From positions 1-21,147 of IMG/VR virus record IMGVR_UViG_3300029268_000158: a stretch of DNA of 21,147 bases; one strand, 5' to 3'. This DNA is from a virus. Shown one piece after another: positions 14,426-20,563 of this stretch (within the stretch, counting starts at the first letter, position 1; each line of letters starts with the position of its first letter). The translations under genes and the position numbers were made by a program. A model generated the notes under the pieces. The model was not told the origin of the DNA, ran no database searches, and worked only from the letters and a program-made list of their open reading frames with translations.

Positions 14426-14893
14426 ATGGACAGAAGATTTCTTTTAACAATTATCGGTGGTTCTGAAAACATCGAAAAAGATTTGAATTTTATTGCCAAC
14501 GGTGATACAGGTGTTAATTTTGTAGATGGAAGGGGTATGTTTATTTGTACGTTTTACAGTCCGTATACCACATCGGAAATCCATGGAAAATTATCACATA
14601 GGTCAGCAATGATGCTGTTCGACATCACGGATAATGAAACATATGGCGTTAATCTACCAACTAAGTATTATTTAGGAATATTCCCTGAAAACCAAAAAAT
14701 ATTAGACCTAAGTCAGAATACTTTTAAAACTAAAACAAAAAAAGAAACCACTAAAAACACAAAAAAAGTGGAACCACAAATTGTTACTGAAGAGTTTGAA
14801 ACAGTAAATGAAATTTTAGACAAAATTTCTCGTAACAACTACGATAGGTCTTGTTTAACCGAAAAAGAGTTAGAAATCTTAAATAAAGGATAA
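14426..14893 (+). CDS. Hypothetical protein with C-terminal DUF6576-like segment
   Basis: A 155-residue protein. Residues about 1-95 form an unrecognised alpha/beta domain (RRFLLTIIGGSENIEKDL, then GRGMFICTFYSPYTT). A lysine/threonine-rich linker (about 100-122) leads to EILDKISRNNYDRSCLTEKE (from about residue 129), which resembles the short C-terminal helical segment of Bacteroidota rhomboid-family and similar proteins (pattern ILDKIsxxGyxSLTxxEkexL, DUF6576-type). The role of that segment is unknown to me. First gene downstream of the 14368 promoter, 2 bases before the SLOG gene, so both are likely one transcript. Confidence 0.65.
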   Translation: MDRRFLLTIIGGSENIEKDLNFIANGDTGVNFVDGRGMFICTFYSPYTTSEIHGKLSHRSAMMLFDITDNETYGVNLPTKYYLGIFPENQKILDLSQNTFKTKTKKETTKNTKKVEPQIVTEEFETVNEILDKISRNNYDRSCLTEKELEILNKG

Positions 14894-14895
14894 CG

Positions 14896-15378
14896 ATGAA
14901 ATATTATGCAGGTATTGGTTCTAGAGAAACACCGGTAGAGTTAAAAGAAAAAATAAAAACCGTTGTTGAACATTTAAACCAAAAAAACTATACGTTACGT
15001 TCAGGTGGTGCACAAGGTGCCGACTCTTTTTTTGAAGAGTTTGCACGTAAAAAAGAAATATATCTACCTTGGATGGGTTTTAACAATAACACTTCTTTGC
15101 TCTTTAACCCAACAACTGAAGCTTTTTTAGTTGCCGAAAGATACCACCCAAGATTTAAATCCCTTAGTAACGGTGCAAAAAAATTAATGGCAAGAAACTG
15201 TCACCAAGTTTTAGGCTTGGATTTAAAAACACCAGTTGATTTTATTGTTTGTTGGACTAAAGACGGTACCATAAATGGTGGTACAGGACAAGCTTTAAGA
15301 ATTGCTGAAGCATATAACATACCCGTTTACAATTTGTTTTTTGAAGAAAGCTTCGAAAACGTATTAAAAAACACATAG
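14896..15378 (+). CDS. SLOG/DprA-like Rossmann-fold nucleotide-binding protein
   Basis: A 160-residue protein of the SLOG superfamily (the fold of DprA/Smf, LOG and TIR-associated sensor proteins). GIGSRETP at 6-13 is the N-terminal glycine motif, TLRSGGAQGADSFFE (33-47) is the hallmark S-G-G-x-x-G-x-D, LFNPTTEAFL and a run FIVCWTKDGTINGGTGQALRIA (from about 118) provides the second nucleotide-binding loop GGTGQA. DprA binds single-stranded DNA in transformation; other SLOG proteins are hydrolases or sense NAD-derived or cyclic nucleotides in defence. Here the protein is a bare domain without a DNA-binding or nuclease extension. It could be a nucleotide-metabolism enzyme or a counter-defence sponge. 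An SD-like AAGGA sits before the ATG. Confidence 0.8.
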   Translation: MKYYAGIGSRETPVELKEKIKTVVEHLNQKNYTLRSGGAQGADSFFEEFARKKEIYLPWMGFNNNTSLLFNPTTEAFLVAERYHPRFKSLSNGAKKLMARNCHQVLGLDLKTPVDFIVCWTKDGTINGGTGQALRIAEAYNIPVYNLFFEESFENVLKNT

Positions 15379-15393
15379 TACAGATATTTATAT

Positions 15394-15423
15394 TTGTAGA
15401 AACCAAAAAGTTTCATACCTTTG
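15394..15423 (+). promoter_or_regulatory. Bacteroidota-type sigma-A promoter (TTG-N19-TACCTTTG)
   Basis: TTG at 15394-15396, exactly 19 bases, then TACCTTTG at 15416-15423. This again fits TTG-N17-21-TAnnTTTG with the same spacer as at 14368. Transcription would begin near 15429 and read the small ORF at 15446 and the sigma factor. A second TATATTTG string overlaps it at 15389-15396 but has no TTG at the right distance. Confidence 0.75.
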
Positions 15424-15445
15424 TGATTGTAAAACATCGTTATTA

Positions 15446-15625
15446 ATGGCAACAAAACCCTTAAAAAGTTCCGAACCCCTAAAAAAATGGGAAAGGATTT
15501 ATGAGTCTGAAGAAACTATTAGTATTTGGAAATACGATAGTGAAATAAGTATGATTAATCCGTATGAAGTGGAAATTAAGTATAAAAAAGAATCTGAAAT
15601 CAAAACCAAAAAAACAAAAAAATAA
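15446..15625 (+). CDS. Small basic/acidic hypothetical protein before sigma factor
   Basis: A 59-residue ORF from the ATG at 15446 to TAA at 15623-15625, 1 base before the sigma-factor start. It reads MATKPLKSSEPLKKWERIYE at the start, has an ISIWKYD strand in the middle and ends in a KTKKTKK tail. It is the first gene after the 15394 promoter, in an otherwise empty 67-base gap, which supports that it is real. Size, position and charge would suit a small transcription regulator such as an anti-sigma or sigma-interacting peptide, but no motif shows this. Confidence 0.6.
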   Translation: MATKPLKSSEPLKKWERIYESEETISIWKYDSEISMINPYEVEIKYKKESEIKTKKTKK

Positions 15626-15626
15626 T

Positions 15627-16451
15627 ATGAAAGTTACTAACACAAAAAGATTTATCGATAATTCCGAAGAAAGTGTTTCAAAATATCTTAAAGATGTTAG
15701 AAAACTTACAATGTTAAAAGCGGAAGAAGAAGTTGAACTAGCAAAAAAGATTCAAGAAGGGGATGCTAAAGCCTTGGAAGTTTTGGTTAATTCTAACTTG
15801 AGATTTGTTATTTCAGTCGCAAAACAATATCAAAATCAAGGACTACCGTTATCAGATTTAATTGCTGAAGGTAATTTAGGGTTGATTAAGGCCGCTCAAA
15901 GATTTGATCACACTAAAGGTTTCAGATTTATATCATATGCAGTCTGGTGGGTCAAACAATCGATAATCCAATCTTTAAACGACCATTCAAGAACTGTTCG
16001 TCTACCCGTAAATATCACTAATACTGTTTCAAAACTTAAAAAAGAAATGGCATCTTTTGAACAAGAGTTTGGTCGTAAACCAGATTCAAATGAAATGGAT
16101 TTAACCGTATTAAATCAACCTTATTGTATGTCTTTAAACGAAACCATTAATGAGGATGGTGATGAAATGTTAGATATCATTGAAGATAATACATTTATTA
16201 GCCCAGACCAATCGTTTCAAAAAAGTTCTGATTTATTAAAAAATGAGTTAAATAATATTCTTTCTAACCTTCCACCGCGTGAGCGAAAAATTATTGAACT
16301 TTATTTCGGATTAAACGGTACGGCTTTAACCTTGGAAGAAATTGGTGATGAATTTGGTTTAACGAAAGAGCGTATTCGCCAGGTAAAAGCAAAGGCTTTA
16401 AGAAAAATAAGATACAAATCTTTAGGTTTATTTAAATATATGAACGAATAA
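15627..16451 (+). CDS. RNA polymerase sigma-70 factor, primary-type (RpoD/SigA-like)
   Basis: A 274-residue sigma factor. Starting at the ATG of MKVTNTKRFIDNSEESVSKY is preferred: the longer frame from 15564 would overlap the small ORF at 15446. Regions 1.2-2.1 (SVSKYLKDVRKLTMLKAEEE), 2.2-2.4 (LIAEGNLGLIKAAQRFDHTKG and FISYAVWWVKQSIIQSLND), 3 (RTVRLPVN..., FGRKPDSNEM) and 4 (LPPRERKIIELYFGLNG, LTLEEIGDEFGLTKERIRQVKAKALRKIR) are all present with full helix-turn-helix. It resembles Bacteroidota RpoD, lacking a long region 1.1, far more than T4 gp55, so it would use host RNA polymerase. It follows a Bacteroidota-type promoter, suggesting expression at host-directed early times, and could then shift transcription to phage genes. 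Confidence 0.93.
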   Translation: MKVTNTKRFIDNSEESVSKYLKDVRKLTMLKAEEEVELAKKIQEGDAKALEVLVNSNLRFVISVAKQYQNQGLPLSDLIAEGNLGLIKAAQRFDHTKGFRFISYAVWWVKQSIIQSLNDHSRTVRLPVNITNTVSKLKKEMASFEQEFGRKPDSNEMDLTVLNQPYCMSLNETINEDGDEMLDIIEDNTFISPDQSFQKSSDLLKNELNNILSNLPPRERKIIELYFGLNGTALTLEEIGDEFGLTKERIRQVKAKALRKIRYKSLGLFKYMNE

Positions 16452-16452
16452 A

Positions 16453-16602
16453 ATGGAACTATTAAAAGCTGTGGAGGTAATCCAAAAAAAATTTAATAAA
16501 AAACTGTCTATGATTGAGTTTGAAGATGGCAGTGGTTATAAATTCAATTACCAATTTTTTGGCGAACGAGATAAAAAATTTATTGACCTAAAAAGTAAAT
16601 AG
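16453..16602 (+). CDS. Small hypothetical protein, 49 residues
   Basis: A short ORF starting 1 base after the sigma-factor stop and ending just before a strong terminator, which supports that it is real. It reads MELLKAVEVIQKKFNKKLSM and has a strand pattern FEDGSGYKFNYQFFGE. No family is recognised. It is probably the last gene of the sigma-factor transcript. Confidence 0.6.
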   Translation: MELLKAVEVIQKKFNKKLSMIEFEDGSGYKFNYQFFGERDKKFIDLKSK

Positions 16603-16608
16603 TTTAGT

Positions 16609-16640
16609 AACCCCAGGAACCTACCTGGGGTTTTTTATTT
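16609..16640 (+). terminator. Rho-independent terminator after sigma operon
   Basis: AACCCCAGG (16609-16617), 6-base loop AACCTA, and CCTGGGGTT (16624-16632) form a perfect 9-bp stem, followed by a T-rich run. It ends the sigma-factor transcript. The stem is the most G+C-rich short feature in the area. Confidence 0.93.
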
Positions 16641-16678
16641 TACTTTATTTATTTTTAAGTTATATTTATTGTAAAAAA

Positions 16679-16984
16679 ATGAGTATGAAAAATTTTATCA
16701 CAGATTTTACGGACAAATGGGCGAATAGAATAATGTTCCCTTTAGTTTTTATTATTTTTTTAAAAACTTGTTCCACTAATAGTAAGATTGAAAAAACAAA
16801 CGAAGGTTTAAATCAAAAAATAAATAAAATAGACAGTATTGTCACACAAAGTGTAACAAAAACCGATGTTAAAATAGAAGGTTTAAAATCAGAAAAAAGA
16901 ATGATTCAGTCGACCGACAGAACAATTTTAGATGTCAACAGACAGACTGAGATTGATAAAGAAATTCAAGAATTAGAAAAATAA
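16679..16984 (+). CDS. Small membrane/coiled-coil protein
   Basis: A 101-residue protein with a single hydrophobic segment (about residues 18-31: RIMFPLVFIIFLK, followed by TC), preceded by a polar stretch with DFTDKWANR, and then a helical, coiled-coil-like acidic/basic tail (GLNQKINKIDSIV and DVNRQTEIDKEIQELE). Probably anchored in the inner membrane with its tail on one side. First gene after the 16609 terminator, preceded by TTATATTTATTG and an A-run. It is 3 bases before the polytopic protein gene. A spanin- or lysis-related role is possible only by position. Confidence 0.6.
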   Translation: MSMKNFITDFTDKWANRIMFPLVFIIFLKTCSTNSKIEKTNEGLNQKINKIDSIVTQSVTKTDVKIEGLKSEKRMIQSTDRTILDVNRQTEIDKEIQELEK

Positions 16985-16987
16985 AAA

Positions 16988-17596
16988 ATGATCAACTGGT
17001 TTAAAAAAAATAAAAAAGGCATAATAAGAAGTACTTTTTTAGTACCAATCATATTAACCATGATAGTTTCAATGGCACATGTTATTAAATGGTATGATAT
17101 GTCTAACCCATTAAGTTGGGCTATTTTTATGTCTATATCAGTAGAAGTTGGTGCTATGACATCTATAATAGCAAGAAATAACAGGATAAATAGTGGTATT
17201 TGGTTTATGTTTGGGTTAGTGACATTTATACAATTAATGGGTAACATATTTTATTCCTATAATGAGATAGATAAAAATAGTATTTTATTTAGAGATTGGG
17301 TAGAATTAAGTTCACCCCTTTTTGAGATGCTTGGTTCTAATGTTTCAGACCTTGTTGCACAAAGAAGATGGTTGGCACTTTTACAAGGTGGATTACTACC
17401 GATGATTTCTTTAGCTTCTTTACATTTTTTCATTAAATACGGTGGTATGGATGATGAACCGGTGGTAAAAACAAAAGAAAAGTTACCAGAAGAATCAAAA
17501 GAGGAAGTTCTAGAACCTATCGTTGAAGAATTACCGAAACCACCTTTACAGGCTAAAATTGAAACAGACAATAACGGTAATTTTAGATTTTATTAA
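16988..17596 (+). CDS. Polytopic membrane protein, unknown function
   Basis: A 202-residue protein with about four hydrophobic segments: residues 13-31 (IRSTFLVPIILTMIVSMAH), about 43-62 (WAIFMSISVEVGAMTSIIA), 71-89 (IWFMFGLVTFIQLMGNIFY) and about 133-150 (LLQGGLLPMISLASLHFFI). A charged tail follows (about 156-202: acidic, with KTKEKLPEESKEEVLEP and a proline-rich section). No transporter or holin family is recognised. It lies 3 bases downstream of the small membrane protein and directly upstream of the amidase-like gene, so a lysis/envelope link is likely; a holin would normally be shorter. Confidence 0.6.
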   Translation: MINWFKKNKKGIIRSTFLVPIILTMIVSMAHVIKWYDMSNPLSWAIFMSISVEVGAMTSIIARNNRINSGIWFMFGLVTFIQLMGNIFYSYNEIDKNSILFRDWVELSSPLFEMLGSNVSDLVAQRRWLALLQGGLLPMISLASLHFFIKYGGMDDEPVVKTKEKLPEESKEEVLEPIVEELPKPPLQAKIETDNNGNFRFY

Positions 17597-18193
17597 TTGA
17601 TTGATTTTAAAACATATCAGTTAACAGAAAACAATTACCATACTGAGGTTTATGGTAAAAAACAAATAGTCATTGGCAATACAAACCAACGTGGCATGTT
17701 ACATTACGCTTCTTGGATTTATCGTTTAAATGGTAAAAATAAAAAAACTGCTGCTTTTACCGTAACCAAAGAAGGGGTGATATACCAACATTACAACCCA
17801 GAGTATTATTCCGATTTTTTAAGGCAAGAATCCGATAAAATAACAATACCAATTGTTTTAGAAAATCTTGGTTGGTTTCGTAAAGATAGTGTTAATAATA
17901 AATACGTTGATTGGTTAGGTAATTATCATGTAAAACAAGATGAAGAAGTTTTAATGAAACGTTGGCGAAATCATCTTTATTGGGATATTTATACAGAAGA
18001 ACAGTTAACTTCTTTGAAAGGGTTAGTTACACTACTATGTGATACTTATAGTATAGATAAAAAGTCTATTGGTTGTAACGTATTTAACGAGGATGTTGAT
18101 TTGTTTAACGGCATAACTTTTAGAAGTAACTATTATCAAGAGCTAACCGATGTTAACCCATCTTTTACTTTTGAAGCATTAAACAATTTATAA
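17597..18193 (+). CDS. Amidase_2-like protein with altered zinc-site residues
   Basis: A 198-residue protein with the layout of N-acetylmuramoyl-L-alanine amidases (Amidase_2): IVIGNTNQRGMLHYASWIY (25-42), AAFTVTKEGVIYQHYN (52-67), ITIPIVLENLGWF (82-94), YTEEQLTSLKGLVTLLCDTY (132-151) and IGCNVFNEDVDLF (158-170) then VNPSFTFEAL. In active family members the first strand ends in an H-H/H-x ligand (IVIHH-type), and the later strand reads iiGHxd with a His. Here these positions are GN and C160, so zinc binding looks lost. The protein may be structural, a peptidoglycan or carbohydrate binder, or use other ligands. The start is TTG, directly after the upstream stop codon; no ATG lies nearby. It is followed closely by the next gene. 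Confidence 0.6.
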   Translation: MIDFKTYQLTENNYHTEVYGKKQIVIGNTNQRGMLHYASWIYRLNGKNKKTAAFTVTKEGVIYQHYNPEYYSDFLRQESDKITIPIVLENLGWFRKDSVNNKYVDWLGNYHVKQDEEVLMKRWRNHLYWDIYTEEQLTSLKGLVTLLCDTYSIDKKSIGCNVFNEDVDLFNGITFRSNYYQELTDVNPSFTFEALNNL

Positions 18194-18202
18194 AAAATAA
18201 AA

Positions 18203-18769
18203 ATGAAAAAACAAGACGATATTAGAAATCTTTTAGGTAAGATACGTAAACTACAAAAAGAAAATCACCAAATAGAGGTTACTGGTACTGAAGAGGTAAA
18301 AATCTTTTTAGAGGGTAAAAAAAGAGAAACCCTTTTCGAAAATTCTTTTGGCAGAAGATTATTAAAAGAAGAAGATGCTCAAGTGGTAACAGCCGAAGAA
18401 CAAAGAGACGAAGAAAATAAATTTAAAGAAGTTGTTTCCAAGTTGGTAAAATTTGAAAAAATTAAAGTTTTTCGTCAAAATGTTGAATGGTCTGGAGAAC
18501 TTGTTCGTGAAAAAATTAAATGGGTTTTTTCATTAAACGAAAATAACGGTTGTTATATTTCTATTGAAACCGAAGATATGTTACAATTAACTGACCAGGT
18601 TATTGAAACCCTTAAAAAATTAAAAGGTTATTACGATATCTGGGGGGATGATTGGGGTGGTCGTCTCGTCGGTGATAAACCAACAGAAGATGGTGGCCAA
18701 GCCGGTACTGCGATACCAGAGACAGGGGGAGAAGGTGCAACACCAGAAGCCGGTGGTTTTGGTTTTTAA
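18203..18769 (+). CDS. Hypothetical protein with acidic Gly-rich tail
   Basis: Unrecognised 188-residue protein. An N-terminal helical segment (KKQDDIRNLLGKIRKLQKEN) is followed by a strongly charged section, an alpha/beta section (FKEVVSKLVKFEKIKVFRQN, then WVFSLNENNGCYISIETED), and a Gly/Glu/Thr-rich, probably disordered tail (from about 158, GDKPTEDGGQAGT and ending GGFGF). Such tails occur in phage structural and scaffold proteins. It sits after the amidase-like gene in the same run, about 9 bases away, with an A-rich leader. No domain supports a function. Confidence 0.65.
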   Translation: MKKQDDIRNLLGKIRKLQKENHQIEVTGTEEVKIFLEGKKRETLFENSFGRRLLKEEDAQVVTAEEQRDEENKFKEVVSKLVKFEKIKVFRQNVEWSGELVREKIKWVFSLNENNGCYISIETEDMLQLTDQVIETLKKLKGYYDIWGDDWGGRLVGDKPTEDGGQAGTAIPETGGEGATPEAGGFGF

Positions 18770-18792
18770 TAAAAAATTAAATAAAATAAAAA

Positions 18793-19221
18793 ATGATTAA
18801 AAAGTTTTTCACAGAATTAGATTTTAAAAGTTGGGCAATTGTTATCTTAGGTGGTATTGTTATTGTTTTATTTCTACAGTTTATGTTATCACCATCAGGT
18901 TGGCGAAAAAAAATTAGAGAATATGAAAAAATTAATAAGGAATTACAAGCTAAAAGAGATTCCTTAAACACTGCCAATATAGAATTAAAAAAACTTGCAA
19001 CACAAGATTCTTTAAATATTGTTATGTATCAAAACAGAGTTGATTCTGTGGCAAAAATTATTAAAGTTAAAAATATTGAAATTGCTAGATTAAAAAAAGA
19101 CGCAAAAGATGCTGAAGAAATAATGAAAAAAACAAAAGAACAAATCGAAAAATTAACTAACGAACCTATAAAAAGAACAGGTGATGAGTTACTACAATCT
19201 ATAAAACAAAAAACCAAATAA
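18793..19221 (+). CDS. Inner-membrane-anchored coiled-coil protein, spanin-like
   Basis: A 142-residue protein with one transmembrane helix near the N-terminus (about 14-32: SWAIVILGGIVIVLFLQFM) then a basic loop and a long coiled coil (about 40-130: YEKINKELQAKRDSLNTANI and following heptads). This is the topology of inner-membrane spanins (Rz) and of some tail or chaperone proteins. In gram-negative hosts an i-spanin pairs with an outer-membrane lipoprotein to fuse envelopes during lysis; no lipobox protein is seen next to it, but the next gene encodes an exported coiled-coil protein. The gene follows the previous one by an A/T-rich gap and the next start is 1 base after its stop. Confidence 0.55.
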   Translation: MIKKFFTELDFKSWAIVILGGIVIVLFLQFMLSPSGWRKKIREYEKINKELQAKRDSLNTANIELKKLATQDSLNIVMYQNRVDSVAKIIKVKNIEIARLKKDAKDAEEIMKKTKEQIEKLTNEPIKRTGDELLQSIKQKTK

Positions 19222-19222
19222 T

Positions 19223-19723
19223 ATGAAAAAGTTTTTATTTACTCTTATACTGTTTTTATTTATTTTTAATTTAAAGGCACAAGTTTCTAACTTACCCAAA
19301 TACTATGTCGTAGACAAAGATACTGTAGGTATTATTCTAACCGTAGAACAGGTACAAAAACTTGATAACGATGTTGAATTGTTAGAACTTTTTAAAAAAT
19401 TACAACTAGATTGTGAAAATGTAACAACACATTATATTAAGATAATAAATGGTTTAGAAGAAAAAGTTGTTCTTATGGAAGTTTCCATTAAAGACTTAAA
19501 TAATAAAAGTAAAGAACAAGATGATTTAATAAATAATCTTAAAAAACAAGTGAGTAACAACGAGAAAGATAAGGCTTTGTGTGACAGTATTTTAAAAAAT
19601 AAAGATGAAGAGGTTAAAACTTTGAGAACTGAAATCGTTAAACAAAATATTAAAAAAGGGGCTAGCTTAATCGGTAATGTTGTTTTATTCATTACTTTAA
19701 TTGTTCTTATTATAAAAATGTAA
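19223..19723 (+). CDS. Exported coiled-coil protein with C-terminal membrane anchor
   Basis: A 166-residue protein with a signal peptide (about 1-20: MKKFLFTLILFLFIFNLKAQ, cleavage after AQ as in Bacteroidota), a mature region VSNLPKYYVVDKDTVG, a long acidic/basic coiled coil (about 50-140), and a hydrophobic C-terminal helix (about 147-165: SLIGNVVLFITLIVLIIK). This topology of an exported coiled coil held at its C-terminus, next to an N-terminally anchored coiled coil, would suit a two-protein envelope-spanning or lysis device. It is not an Rz1-type lipoprotein (no lipobox cysteine). The gene begins 1 base after the upstream stop. Confidence 0.65.
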   Translation: MKKFLFTLILFLFIFNLKAQVSNLPKYYVVDKDTVGIILTVEQVQKLDNDVELLELFKKLQLDCENVTTHYIKIINGLEEKVVLMEVSIKDLNNKSKEQDDLINNLKKQVSNNEKDKALCDSILKNKDEEVKTLRTEIVKQNIKKGASLIGNVVLFITLIVLIIKM

Positions 19724-19735
19724 AATTAAATAAAA

Positions 19736-20050
19736 ATGAGCCATCAAATTCAAAGATTATTAGAAGACGTTAAAAACAATGGTGATAAAAAAGTTATTCT
19801 TTATACAATGACCCATTGTCCGGCGTGCAAAGAATTAAAAAATAAGTTAGAACATCTAAAAATAACATATGAAAATGTTGATATGGAAGGCAATGATGAT
19901 ATGTGGATGGAATTAAAAGAAGAAGGTGGTAAAGATTATGTACCACAGGTTAGGGTTGAAAAGAAATTAATTCACGAATTCGACCAGATAAATGATTTGG
20001 TCGGTATGGTAATATCAGAAATGATTGGTAGAAAAATAGTTATAAAATAA
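19736..20050 (+). CDS. Glutaredoxin-like protein
   Basis: A 104-residue glutaredoxin/NrdH-type redox protein. The active site CPAC is at 28-31 in VILYTMTHCPACKELKNKL, and the cis-proline is P70 in DYVPQVRV. The strand-helix order matches glutaredoxins. Such phage proteins reduce ribonucleotide reductase or other disulfides; the cognate enzyme is not in the window. A 16-residue helical N-terminal extension precedes the fold. It is the last gene before the 20068 terminator and the second thioredoxin-fold protein in the window. No signal peptide. Confidence 0.9.
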   Translation: MSHQIQRLLEDVKNNGDKKVILYTMTHCPACKELKNKLEHLKITYENVDMEGNDDMWMELKEEGGKDYVPQVRVEKKLIHEFDQINDLVGMVISEMIGRKIVIK

Positions 20051-20067
20051 TACCTCTAAAAAATATT

Positions 20068-20098
20068 AAACCGTTTTCCGTGTGAAGACGGTTTTTTT
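20068..20098 (+). terminator. Rho-independent terminator after glutaredoxin gene
   Basis: AAACCGTTTTC (20068-20078), 5-base loop CGTGT, and GAAGACGGTTT (20084-20094) form an 11-bp stem with one G-U pair, followed by a T run. It closes the 16.7-20 kb block. Confidence 0.9.
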
Positions 20099-20150
20099 GT
20101 GCTTTCATGATATTTATATAAAAAATAACAAACCTATAAAATAAATAAAA

Positions 20151-20279
20151 ATGGCAAAAAAAGTATTACGCTACACAGAAGAACAATTTGTAACTCTTTT
20201 AGAGAATATCGTTAAAAAAGTTAAAAAACAAGAATCAATGATCGGTGAATCTAAAAATAGAAATAGAAGATTACGTTAA
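20151..20279 (+). CDS. Small basic hypothetical protein
   Basis: A 42-residue ORF beginning MAKKVLRYTEEQFVTLLENI and ending in NRNRRLR. Strongly basic and mostly helical, with a coiled-coil-like middle. It starts after an A-rich leader and its stop overlaps the next start (TAATG), supporting that it is translated. The pattern YTEEQFVTLLE followed by a basic tail is common among small phage ORFs of unknown role. The upstream gap holds TATTTATA at 20111-20118. Confidence 0.65.
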   Translation: MAKKVLRYTEEQFVTLLENIVKKVKKQESMIGESKNRNRRLR

Positions 20280-20563
20280 TGTCAAATATTACCATAAAAC
20301 AAGTCATAAAGGAAGAACTTAACAAATCTGACGAAACCAGAATTAAAAAACTGGCTCGTGATGAGTTTGATAAGTCGATTAAGAAACACCTTAATAGTGA
20401 TGCACTAGAAAAGGTTGTTTCCGACTTGGTTATTAAAAATCTTAAAAAAGATAAGCCAACCAAAAAAGAGGTTGCTAAAATCACCAAGGAAGTTTTAACA
20501 AAACTTTATAAAGTACTTTGGACTAAAAATAATTTTTGGAGTAACGGTTTAGAAAATATTTAA
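20279..20563 (+). CDS. Hypothetical protein with IKQVIKEEL leader
   Basis: A 94-residue highly charged helical protein opening MSNITIKQVIKEELNKSDET, the third protein in the window with a hydrophobic-Lys-Glu-Glu-Leu opening. The rest alternates acidic and basic helices (SDALEKVVSDLVIKNLKKDK) and ends WTKNNFWSNGLENI. This family of short phage proteins is seen widely next to structural genes, and may act as a scaffold or prohead-associated protein; that is inference. Both ends overlap neighbours by 1 base in TAATG junctions. Confidence 0.65.
   Translation: MSNITIKQVIKEELNKSDETRIKKLARDEFDKSIKKHLNSDALEKVVSDLVIKNLKKDKPTKKEVAKITKEVLTKLYKVLWTKNNFWSNGLENI

Noticed and set aside
15564-15626. Extended sigma-factor start
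   Set aside because: It overlaps the 59-residue ORF in another frame, adds a lysine-rich stretch unlike sigma region 1.2, and the ATG at 15627 fits the family start.
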